Shown piece after piece: positions 38,788 through 47,412 of a stretch of 64,000 bases of DNA. Origin of the DNA: Fabrea salina. Taxonomy: Eukaryota; Ciliophora; Heterotrichea; Heterotrichida; Fabreidae. The position numbers and the translations under genes are program-made. The DNA lies in NCBI GenBank assembly GCA_022984795.1, contig JALIHJ010000030.1, positions 186,001-250,000 on the forward strand. The letters are read 5' to 3'. Under the pieces are notes generated by a model. That model was not told the origin of the DNA. It did not search any database and saw only the letters and a list, made by a program, of their open reading frames with translations. The first letter of the stretch is position 1, and each line of letters starts with the position of its first letter.

Positions 38788-39843
38788 ATGGAAACTCTTG
38801 GACAACTAGTGGTTTCCTGGGCTGAAAACGACTCAAACATTTATGTTTGGGAAGGCAGGAGCTTAACTGTACTTGGCCAGTTTGAACAACACAGCAGCCT
38901 TAGCCAGCAAAGTTTAGTGTACACTCACGATTTACTTCTGGCAGCTCAAGCCAACAAAACTATACTGCACTACTACAAGTTTGGAAAAGAAATGCCTGAA
39001 AAGAAGTCAACTACCTTAGGAAAGATCAGTGTACTTGCGAACAACCACTGGATGGTTTTGGGGGGCTCTTTTGAAGGAGACATTTACTTGTGGGACTTTG
39101 GGTCGGGGTGCTTGCTGCACTCTTGGAATGCTCACTTCAACAAAGTAACTTCTTTGACAGTGTGTGAAGCTTACATTGTGTCTGGTGGAGAAGATGCTTC
39201 AATCAAAGTATTTTTGATATCAAACGTGCTAGCTGGCAACTACTCGCCTTTCAGGACTCTAAATTCACACCTTATGAAAGTTACTTCACTAGTTATGGCT
39301 GGTAGCTTCCTTTACTCAACTTCACTTGACAAGTCTTTTAAAGTTCACTGCAACTGGGAACTTGAGTATGAAAAGTTCCTAAGCAGCGAAGCTACGGCCT
39401 TAGAAGTAAGCCTAAACAAACAGAAGTGGGTAGGAACCCAGATTGGAGAAGTAGGCTACTCCTCTGACCAAGACTTCACTTTTTGGAACTTAAACGAAGG
39501 ACCAGTGAACGACCTAAAGTACACCCAAAACATTCTGTTGGTAGCTTGCAACAAAGTACTTGTCCTAGACCCAGAAACAGGTACCCAGTTAAAAGCCTTT
39601 ATACTCCACACAGGAAGAGTGAATGGACTCTTGTGCATTGAAAGAAAACACCCCCAACCCACTTCGATCAAGCCTCTTAAAAAACAACAAAGCACTGAGC
39701 CCACTACTTTGGACTTTGCCTTTAAAAGAACCAAGTACACAGTTCAAGAAGAACCAACTCCAGAAACCAACTCAGAAGAACTGCAAAACCTCCAAGAAAT
39801 CAACAGCACTTTATATAAATTACTAGTTGAACAGAGTTTATGA
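38788..39843 (+). CDS. WDR18/IPI3-like ribosome-assembly WD40 protein
   Basis: A 351-residue single WD40 propeller. The blades are degenerate but ordered as in IPI3/WDR18: HNDLLLAAQANKTILHYYKFGKE-type opening, HWMVLGGSFEGDIYLWDFGSG, GEDASIKVFLIS followed by the long insertion and HLMKVTSLVM, then YSTSLDKSFKV. The C-terminal helix (NLQEINSTLYKLLVEQSL) fits the IPI3 tail that contacts IPI1/RIX1. The Rix1 complex acts in late 60S ribosomal subunit processing. It ends with TGA at 39841-39843, and its last 6 bases are also the end of the convergent coiled-coil gene. Confidence 0.68.
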   Translation: METLGQLVVSWAENDSNIYVWEGRSLTVLGQFEQHSSLSQQSLVYTHDLLLAAQANKTILHYYKFGKEMPEKKSTTLGKISVLANNHWMVLGGSFEGDIYLWDFGSGCLLHSWNAHFNKVTSLTVCEAYIVSGGEDASIKVFLISNVLAGNYSPFRTLNSHLMKVTSLVMAGSFLYSTSLDKSFKVHCNWELEYEKFLSSEATALEVSLNKQKWVGTQIGEVGYSSDQDFTFWNLNEGPVNDLKYTQNILLVACNKVLVLDPETGTQLKAFILHTGRVNGLLCIERKHPQPTSIKPLKKQQSTEPTTLDFAFKRTKYTVQEEPTPETNSEELQNLQEINSTLYKLLVEQSL

Positions 39844-41061
39844 AAGTTCTTCTTCTAAAAAGTTCTGCGTAGTAACTCCCCTTGAAGGGAAGGTTTGGTC
39901 GTAAAGTAAACTAATGACTCTTTCTTGAGAAAGCATCATTTCAATGACTTCTTCTCTTTGGTGGGAGTCCAGTTCCCCAGTGATGACGTACTTAGCCATG
40001 ACTTCATCCACACACTTCCTAAGAAGTTGCTCAAGTTCAGTTTTATTTTGGATTTCTTTGGAGTAGCTTGAACGCACTGCTTTTAAGTTCCTGCGTTCTA
40101 ACTCCAGCATTCGCTTCAACTTGTTTATGATTGACTCGTAACGGGTGGCTTTTTCGTCCTCTATACTGAAAGAACTTGCTCTGAACCCAGTTGACTTCAT
40201 AGCTTTTTGTTTAGGAGGACTGAAAACAGAAGACTGTCTTGACAAGTTCACAGAAACTGAGAACTCAGTGTACTTAGCAAGTTCTTCCATAAGTTCTGCG
40301 TTTTCGCGCTTGACGTCAACTATTTCTTTAAGGGTTTGTTTTCTGAGGGATTCTTGTTCTTTGTACTCTTTAAGTATTCTGAGGTTTTCTCTTTGGAGTT
40401 CTGCGTTTTTGGACTCGATGAATTCCATCGAAGACTTAATTAACTCAAGCTCCATAGTTAGTTTGGACTCCTTTTCCATGTAAGTTCCAGCTCCTTCGAG
40501 TTTTTTCTGTTTTTCTTCTTCGAGTTCTTTGTCTACTTCTTTTATGCGTGTTTCAAACTGTCTTTTGATGTCTTTTTCTTGTTCTGAAAGTATGTCTGCG
40601 GTTTTCTTCTGCATGTTTGAAATGTTGCTGTTGATTTGGCTGTGGAGTTTGTCTACTTTGTGGTAGTTCCTGTCGAACTGTAAGTTTATGGGCAGTTCAG
40701 TGTACTTAGACCTAGCTCTGAGTTCTGCTTCGTACTCTAAAAGGGTTTTTCTGTACTCGCTTTCGCGTCTTGAGTAACGGTCTTCTCTGGCTTTCATGTC
40801 TCTTTGCATCTGTTCTCTGGTTTCTCTTTCTTTTTCAATTTGTTTTTTGAGTTCCTGGACTTTGTTTTCTAGTTCGGAAGTTTTAGAGCTGGTGGGTTCT
40901 CTTTTCTTTTTGGAGTTCGAAGTGGTCGGTCGGGACTTTTCAAACGAGTCCAGAATTCGGCCTTTGGAACTTTTGCTTTCTTTCAGCTGAGGCGTGGTTT
41001 CTATTAGTCTGGCCTGAATAGCTTCTAGTCTTTTCAAAGCTTCAGATTCAATTTCAGACAT
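39838..41061 (-). CDS. Coiled-coil protein (407 aa), unknown
   Basis: Coiled coil runs from ~60 to ~260 and ~305-360; a Ser-rich patch lies between (SVSVNLSRQSSVFSPPK). The C-terminus reads LEQLLRKCVDEVMAKY and then EEVIEMMLSQERVISLLYDQTFP, an ordered Leu-rich end that looks conserved in coiled-coil axonemal or basal-body proteins, though I cannot name the family. No enzyme or membrane features. Its stop codon overlaps the stop of WDR18 on the other strand. Another coiled-coil gene lies 17 bp upstream on the same strand. Confidence 0.75.
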   Translation of the reverse strand: MSEIESEALKRLEAIQARLIETTPQLKESKSSKGRILDSFEKSRPTTSNSKKKREPTSSKTSELENKVQELKKQIEKERETREQMQRDMKAREDRYSRRESEYRKTLLEYEAELRARSKYTELPINLQFDRNYHKVDKLHSQINSNISNMQKKTADILSEQEKDIKRQFETRIKEVDKELEEEKQKKLEGAGTYMEKESKLTMELELIKSSMEFIESKNAELQRENLRILKEYKEQESLRKQTLKEIVDVKRENAELMEELAKYTEFSVSVNLSRQSSVFSPPKQKAMKSTGFRASSFSIEDEKATRYESIINKLKRMLELERRNLKAVRSSYSKEIQNKTELEQLLRKCVDEVMAKYVITGELDSHQREEVIEMMLSQERVISLLYDQTFPSRGVTTQNFLEEELS

Positions 41062-41078
41062 ATTATATTAGTTATAGT

Positions 41079-42533
41079 TTAAGTAGTTTCTGGTTCTTCT
41101 AGCTTCTCTTTAGTTTCTATTTTAAGTGACTTAGCAAGTCCGTGGGCTGCTTTAGAGCTTCTCGACTTGCTAAGGGCAGATATTGCTTCGCCCATTCTTT
41201 CTTTTTCAATCATAGTTTTAAGAGAGACTTCAGTGTGCTTTTTCTGAAAGGATTCTTTTTCACTCAGCAAACTTTCTACCTTTTGCCTAGCTTCGAGGTG
41301 CTTGCTGAGTAGTTCGTGCTTCCACCGGTAAAGCTTCCTTTTTTCTCTGGCTATTCTGATTTGTCTGTCTTCTTCTTTCAAGCGCTGGAGTTCTTTGTTG
41401 TACTCCATGTCTTTCTGGAGTTCTTTTCTCCTTTGGGCTTCTGCTTTGTCCCATTCCATAAAGATAGTTTTGAGTTTTTTATTGCGTTCCTTTAGTTCTT
41501 TTTCGTTCTTTTTCAAGTTGTCTTCAGCTTTGGCCTGTTTTTTTTCTCTGAGTTCTTTTTTGGCTTCTGACTCTTGTTTGAGTTTGTTTTCGATCAGACT
41601 GCGTCTTTTCTGGATGTCTTTTTGTTTTTCGTAGATCATTTTGGTTTTGCCTTTGGACTCGTTTTTCTTTAGTTGGTTTAGTTTTTTGGAGACTTGTTCG
41701 TCAAACTTCTTGAGTTTCTGGATGCTTTGGACTTTTCTTTGGAGTTGGTTTTGGTGGTTGCCTTCGAAGTTCTTGATCTTTTGGCTGAAGTTGGAGAGTC
41801 TTAGTTGGATTTCGTCTTCAGTTTGCATTTCAGCTTGTTCTTTGAGTCTTTGTTCTTGTTGGTGTTTTTTAATTACGAATTCTTTTCCTAACTCGGTGGT
41901 TTTCTTTCCGAACTCTTTGTTTTCTGAAGTCTTTTTCATAGAACTTTTGATTCGTGAGTTCAAGGCCCTTTGGAGCTTGATTTGGTCTTTTTTAAGAGCT
42001 TCTGCGTTTTGTTGTTGTTTTTCTTTGTACTTGTTGAGCTTTTCGTTGTGCTGGGCTATTTTTTCCTTTAGCTTTTTTTCGGCTTCTTTGATTTTTTTCT
42101 GGCTGTTTTCAATTACTTTGTTTTCTTTCTCAACCTTTTCTAGGGCTTGTATGGTCTTTTTGGCCTGTTCTTCTTTGATTTTCTTGAGTTGACTCAGTTG
42201 GAACCCTTGGGGCTTGGGCGACCTAGAGTAGGTCAATTCTGGACTGACATTTAGGAAGTTCTTCATTTGGGGACTTTGGAAGCCATTTGTATTGAACCCA
42301 TTGTGCTTTGTCTGTATGTAGTTTTTGATTTGCTTGATTGTTTCTCGCATTCTTTTAGTGTAGAAGTTGTACCTTAACTTTTGAATGCTTTCAGGGACTT
42401 TAGGTCCACCAAACTCAGTGAACTTCTTAGGCTGGATTTCTTCTTCCAAAATACCAAGTTGCTCCATAGCCTCTCTAATGTCGGGGTTGTCAGTGTCAAT
42501 TGACTGAAGGGACATCGTAAGCTTTCTTTCCAT
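41079..42533 (-). CDS. Lys/Glu-rich coiled-coil protein (484 aa), unknown
   Basis: The first ~125 residues are mixed with an ordered-looking start (IREAMEQLGILEEEIQPKKFTEFGGPKVP) and a short Ser/Pro linker; residues ~125-450 are an almost uninterrupted, highly charged single- or coiled-helix with stretches such as EKKLKEKIAQHNEKLNKYKEK. Some such regions form stable single alpha-helices. No family recognised. Cytoskeletal rod function is a guess from composition only. It diverges from the OCRL-type phosphatase gene with 55 bp between the starts. Confidence 0.75.
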   Translation of the reverse strand: MERKLTMSLQSIDTDNPDIREAMEQLGILEEEIQPKKFTEFGGPKVPESIQKLRYNFYTKRMRETIKQIKNYIQTKHNGFNTNGFQSPQMKNFLNVSPELTYSRSPKPQGFQLSQLKKIKEEQAKKTIQALEKVEKENKVIENSQKKIKEAEKKLKEKIAQHNEKLNKYKEKQQQNAEALKKDQIKLQRALNSRIKSSMKKTSENKEFGKKTTELGKEFVIKKHQQEQRLKEQAEMQTEDEIQLRLSNFSQKIKNFEGNHQNQLQRKVQSIQKLKKFDEQVSKKLNQLKKNESKGKTKMIYEKQKDIQKRRSLIENKLKQESEAKKELREKKQAKAEDNLKKNEKELKERNKKLKTIFMEWDKAEAQRRKELQKDMEYNKELQRLKEEDRQIRIAREKRKLYRWKHELLSKHLEARQKVESLLSEKESFQKKHTEVSLKTMIEKERMGEAISALSKSRSSKAAHGLAKSLKIETKEKLEEPETT

Positions 42534-42588
42534 TTATTTTAGCCAACACTCGGCATTTGAGTTATTAATTCGGCAAGTTCATATTTAT

Positions 42589-45105
42589 ATGAGCATAATA
42601 AAGGGAATTCATTCTCTACTAAGGGACTCAGAAGAAGTCCTAGACGTAAAACCTAATTAGATCCAAACCGTGAGAGTCTGGCACAATGAAAAGTCTGTCG
42701 AAGCCAGTTTAACTATAGTCACCAACAAACCCCACAGCTATGAACAGGCAATTTTCGTGTTCAAGCACCCTAAGAAGTTTTCACTCAATTCTAAAGTCCA
42801 ACTACTTACGGTATTGCCCATATCCCAGGAACTCAGACTCATACCTCGCAAAAGGGGGTTTGCGATCAGGTGGCTAGACTACTTAGAAACCCAACTTGAA
42901 GTTTCTACTCCTGACTCAACTATGCTAAACAGGATTTCTGGGTTCCTCAGCGAGTTTGTAAACTACCAAGGAGAACCCTTTCACTCAGGGTCCAACATTT
43001 TCAAGTGGCTTTGGCACTACCAAAGCATTCCTGTCAAAGCCCAAATTTTAAAGTTCAACACTGAAAAAATCTTTTCTGAAAAAAGAGAAATCAACTTCAT
43101 GCCTCAACACTACGGCCAAAAGTTAATGAATGCCTTTGTGAACCAACAACTCCTAGAACGAAAGCACAAGTTCACCGAAACTTTAGAAGTAAGGGTAATG
43201 GTTGGAACTTGGAACCTAGGAGGCACTGCTCCCCGTGATGATCTGGAGAGGTGGCTTAGGTGCCAAGGTTCTGTCTACCAGTCTCCTGAAGACCCTCCTG
43301 ACATTATTTTGCTTTGCTTCCAAGAAATTTGCCAACTGTCTCCTAAAAACATACTAGGTGACGAAAGCAGGAAAAGAGACTGGGTCCAGTTTGCGCTTAG
43401 GGAAGTCAACAAGGTGTTTGAGTCTCAGTTCACCTTAGTTACTGAAAGGGACTTAGTTGGGTTGCTGTCTGTAGTGTTTGTTAAAAACCAACTTAAAAAT
43501 CACCTAAAACTAATTAGCTCAGTCAACGTGAAACTTGGGTTTAAAGGCTACACAGGAAACAAAGGAGGCATACTTTGCAGGTTCGAGTTATTCGACACTA
43601 GTTTTTGTGTGGTGAACTGTCACTTGGCCCCTTTCAGGAACCAAACTAAACTAAGGAACTCCCAAATACAAAGTTTGGTCGAACAAGCAAGGTTTGTGCT
43701 TGACCAGCACAGAGTAAACATCTTTGAGCACGACATAGTGTTTTGGACAGGGGACTTGAACTACAGACTCGAGGGACTCTCTACTCAAGACATACTTACT
43801 AAAATACAGTCTTGCGACTACTCTTACTTGCTGCAGTATGACCAACTCAGACAAGAAAAGAAAAATAATAACATACTGCAAGGGTTTAGAGAAGCTACCA
43901 TTGCTTTTCCTCCTAGTTACAAGTTTTCCAAGGAGTCCGAAACTGAATACTCAGTAGGTAAAAGGGACCCTGCCTGGTGCGACAGGGTTTTGTGGAGAGG
44001 AGAACTTAACATACTCAGGTACGGAAGTTGTGAGTTCAACACTCAAAGCGACCACAAACCTGTTTTTGGGTACTTTGTTGTTCCGGTTAAAAAGTTCAAC
44101 TTCCCCGAATTTAACCGAGTTAAGGCTGAAATTCACAGAGAAATTGACGAAGTCCATCACAACTCCATACCTAAGCTTAAGTTGTCTGAAAACTTTTTAG
44201 AGTTCCAAAACTTAGTTTATAAAGAAAAACAAAGTTTGAGTTTAGTACTTACAAACACTGGAAACACCCCAACAGTATTTTCAAGTCAACTTAAAGAAAA
44301 CAAAACCTGGCTTTTTTACGAACCAAAGTCTGGTTCTGTGCCTGTTGGAGGCCAAGTAAACCTAAAAGTGGAAGTGTTTTTTGCAGAAGCTGAAGCTAGA
44401 CTAGCTAACTCAAACTCTAAGTACACTACTGCAATCATTGTTATAAGTCTGAAAGGAGGGTCTGACCACTTCATCGAAGTAACTTGCAACTTTAAATCAA
44501 ACTTTGGAAGCACCTGCCAAGACTTAGTATTAATTGATCCCCCAATAGCTGAGCTGCCGCGCCATATTAAAACTTACACTGAATACCACGGAGCACCACA
44601 CCCCATTCCCTACGCCCTGCACAACTTAACTCAGTTCATTGTTGAAAAGGGCTGCACTAGACAAGGACTGTTCCAAACCCCCTCGGGCCATGAAGAAATC
44701 CTTCTGGTTAAAAAAGCTCTAGACTACTCTTCTAAACTTCCTGAAAACCTAAACATCCACTCAGTATGTGGAGTTTTGCTGGAGTTTTTGAAGTCACTTG
44801 AAAAGCCTATACTGAGTCCAGGCATTGTAGAAGAAGGGTGTTCTATTTACTCTAGTTCAGGGAACTACCAAAGGGCTAAAGAGTTCGTTTTCAGCAACCT
44901 GGACATAGTGAGCCAAAGGTGTTTTTTGTTCATCACTCAGTTTTTGAAGTTTATACTAGACTACAAGTCACGCAACTCTTTGGAACAAGAAGTGTTGGCA
45001 AAGGCTTTTTTTGAGCCATTAACTCACACTGAAGAACTCACAAAAAAAGAACTAAAGACTAGTAGCCAGAAACTCGAGTTCTTCACTCTGCTTCTGTTTT
45101 CATAA
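42589..45105 (+). CDS. OCRL/INPP5B-type inositol polyphosphate 5-phosphatase (one 15-nt intron)
   Basis: A first exon 42589-42645 (MSIIKGIHSLLRDSEE) joins 42661-45105 after a 15-nt intron, giving 833 residues. The order is that of OCRL: a PH-like N-terminus (~20-150), a 5-phosphatase domain with GTWNLGGTAP (~201), VFWTGDLNYR (~380), DPAWCDRVLW (~455) and SDHKP (~482), all catalytic motifs intact, an ASH domain (~520-630) and a RhoGAP-like domain (~650-833). Where active RhoGAPs have an Arg finger the sequence reads GLFQTPSG, so the GAP part should be inactive, as in OCRL. It removes the 5-phosphate from PI(4,5)P2 on endosomes or near cilia. Confidence 0.93.
42646..42660 (+). other. 15-nt intron in the OCRL-type gene
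   Basis: GTAAAACCTAATTAG, phase 0. Without its removal the start ATG at 42589 would be cut off after 23 codons by the intron's own TAG; with removal the PH-like N-terminus is complete. Confidence 0.88.
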
Positions 45106-45137
45106 GCTTAATTAAAGGCTTAAATAGTAAAATGGCA

Positions 45138-47096
45138 TTACTTACCCTGGAAGTATTTCGAATTAAAAACTTGCTCCACGTCCCACCTTTCGTCTTGGCT
45201 AGAGTTGAGGCAGTTCCTAATGAGTTCTTTGCATTCGTTGGACACGTTGGGTTTGCCTGGGAAGTTCACAGTGTTGGCTTTAGTGATGACTTGTTCCTTA
45301 AGCACTTTTTCTTGAGACATGTTGTGTCCAAAAGGTTTTTGGCCGTAAAGCAATTCGTAAAGAATAACTCCTGCACTCCAAACGTCAACTTTAGAAGAAA
45401 TCCGAGGAGGAGACGTTCCTGTTTCAAAGCACTCTGGAGCTTGGTACCAGTAAGTCCCCACTCCTTGACTGGTAAGTTCCATGTTGGTTTTGCTAGGGTC
45501 CATTATCTTAGAGAGTCCGAAGTCAGTGATTTTAACCTCTCCGTTGTTTAAAAGGATGTTGTGGGGTTTCAAGTCGTAGTGAATTATTTTTTCAGGCTGC
45601 TCGTTTAAGTACTTCAGTCCTGCAAAGATCTGGAACATCAAGTTTTTGGCTTCTTTTTCAGGAAGGATTTTGTGGCGCTTGAGGTACATGTTAAGGTCTT
45701 CTCCAGGACAGTACTCCAAAACTGTGCAGAAGCAGTTACTGTCAACTTCAAGGGTGTCGTAGTGCCTTACGATTCTTGGGTGCTTGAGTTCTCTGTGGAT
45801 GTGGTTTTCTCTGATGGCGTGCTTGATGTAGTTAGCTTTGATGGCTTCCCCCCAGTTGGGGTTGAGCTGGTGGAACTTAATAGCTAAGTCAAGGTGTTCC
45901 AGGAGGTCGTAGGCTTTGTAAACCTCACTGTAGCCTCCTTTGCCAAGAAGGGATAACAGCAAGTACCTTCCGTGGAGAACTGGCCAAGCTTCATGTTCGG
46001 CAGTGGACTTGCTGTACCTAGCTGAGTCTTCCTCAGCCACTCTGCGGCTTTCTTGGATGTGGATGGCTTTTTCGATTTCGAGTTTTTCTAGAGTTTCCTT
46101 GAGTTTGGTTTCTTCTTTGTTCAAAAGCACAATTTTGAGAGGCAAGGTGGTTGCTAGTTCTTCGTCCTCAGTTTTTTTAAGTAGTTTTTTTTGTTTTTCA
46201 TAAGCTTCTTTTTGTTTGGCAAGTGAAGCAAGTTGTTCTTTGATTTCAGTGATTTCTTTTCCGTCTTCCCAGTACTCTTGGAACCTAGCTCCGTTCCTCA
46301 CTACAGTGACTCTTCCGAGTCTAAAGGAATCGTTAAACAACTTGGCTTTTAACTCTTGGCGTTTGCGTTCTTCGAGTTCGCGTAGAGTCCGAGTAAGTGC
46401 AAGTTTACCCTTTTTGGCCGAGTTTTCGTGCTTTTGGGCAAGTTCTTTAGCTTCTTTGATTTCTTCATCTTTGGAAGCTAGTTCATTTTGCAAAGACAAT
46501 AACTGGTTTTCTTTGTAAACAAGTAGATTTTCTTTTTCTTTCAACGCGTTTTCTAGTTGGCGCAGTTCTTGGTTCATTTTGCTGATTTTTTGAGTGAATG
46601 AATTCACAAGACTCGACTTTAAAAAGCCCGACCCGCCTTCGCTTTTCAGAAAATCAGAAAAGAAGTCAGCAACTTGAGACTCGCTCCTCATAGAGTTGCT
46701 GTCGGGGTTCTCTATAGGGTTGTCAGGAGAAGGGGCCTCAGCAATTTGTCCCGCACCAGAAAAAACCGGGCTTTGAATTTGCCTCTTCTTGGTTTGGGCG
46801 CCTTCACTGCCATCCTCAGGAGTTCTAGATCGTTTTTTCCGGTCAGGTGAGAAGTAAGCCTTGAAGAGGTCAGAGCTTGACATATTAGAGGATTTTTTAT
46901 AAGTTGCAGGAGAGGCAATTTGGCGGGAGGCCAGGGGGTCTGATTGGGAGGTTTCTGACGAAGAACTGTTGCTTGCAGAGGACGAGGGCTGTAGAGGGCC
47001 TTTGAGTCTGGCTTCTAAGCTCACTAGTCGGTTGTTGATTAGAGACAAGCAGTCTCCAAGGAACTCTTCTTCTTTAGAGTTGGGTGAAACTTGCAT
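45138..47096 (-). CDS. TLK: Tousled-like kinase (TLK)
   Basis: A 652-residue kinase. The C-terminal domain (~378-652) has the TLK hallmarks: RYLLLSLLGKGGYSEVYKAYDL, LAIKFHQLNPNW, KHAIRENHIHRELKHPRIV, FCTVLEYCPGEDLNMYLKRHK, IIHYDLKPHNILL, ITDFGLSKIMD and TSQGVGTYWYQAPECF. The His-Tyr-Asp form of the catalytic loop is TLK-specific. A long coiled coil (~175-360) precedes it, as in TLKs, which dimerise. TLKs phosphorylate the histone chaperone ASF1 in S phase. The ATG at 47096 is preferred over a 12-codon hydrophobic in-frame extension. An E2F-like site lies ~60 bp upstream. The RBBP4 gene, another chromatin-assembly factor, is 11 kb away. Confidence 0.94.
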   Translation of the reverse strand: MQVSPNSKEEEFLGDCLSLINNRLVSLEARLKGPLQPSSSASNSSSSETSQSDPLASRQIASPATYKKSSNMSSSDLFKAYFSPDRKKRSRTPEDGSEGAQTKKRQIQSPVFSGAGQIAEAPSPDNPIENPDSNSMRSESQVADFFSDFLKSEGGSGFLKSSLVNSFTQKISKMNQELRQLENALKEKENLLVYKENQLLSLQNELASKDEEIKEAKELAQKHENSAKKGKLALTRTLRELEERKRQELKAKLFNDSFRLGRVTVVRNGARFQEYWEDGKEITEIKEQLASLAKQKEAYEKQKKLLKKTEDEELATTLPLKIVLLNKEETKLKETLEKLEIEKAIHIQESRRVAEEDSARYSKSTAEHEAWPVLHGRYLLLSLLGKGGYSEVYKAYDLLEHLDLAIKFHQLNPNWGEAIKANYIKHAIRENHIHRELKHPRIVRHYDTLEVDSNCFCTVLEYCPGEDLNMYLKRHKILPEKEAKNLMFQIFAGLKYLNEQPEKIIHYDLKPHNILLNNGEVKITDFGLSKIMDPSKTNMELTSQGVGTYWYQAPECFETGTSPPRISSKVDVWSAGVILYELLYGQKPFGHNMSQEKVLKEQVITKANTVNFPGKPNVSNECKELIRNCLNSSQDERWDVEQVFNSKYFQGK

Positions 47097-47412
47097 CTTA
47101 ACTATTATTATTATATTCAGCTGCAACCACAACAGAAAAGCTCTCCAAAAAGCCCTTCTTTGGCGGGAACACTTTACAAATGGAAACTTGCCTATTTAAC
47201 GGGAACTTAATAAAAAGGGAGGGGCTTGCCTAAGTGTTTCCCCAGAGACTTAGTTAGTTGTCTGTGGCTTGCAGTCCTTTTGTATAGTATTCTTCATTTT
47301 TAACTAGTGCAGAGTTTCCATTTTTGCTTTGGAATTGTTGAAACAATGCCCAAACTAAGTGCACTGGGTGTTTTGTGTGTTTTTAGTTGCCCAAAAGTAG
47401 TTAAACTTATAA
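47097..47412. promoter_or_regulatory. Longest intergenic interval: divergent promoter of TLK and the LRR-ankyrin gene
   Basis: 316 bp, the longest gap in the window; the next longest are 181 and 178 bp. It contains TTTGGCGGGAA at 47159-47169, which reads like an E2F/DP site, and an ACGGGAA repeat of its core at 47199-47205. A/T-only tracts sit next to both start codons. No tRNA, small RNA or conserved short frame is recognisable to me. Confidence 0.5.

Noticed and set aside
45106-45137. A short plus-strand protein frame over the end of TLK
   Set aside because: It is antisense to conserved kinase sequence and carries no recognisable motif.
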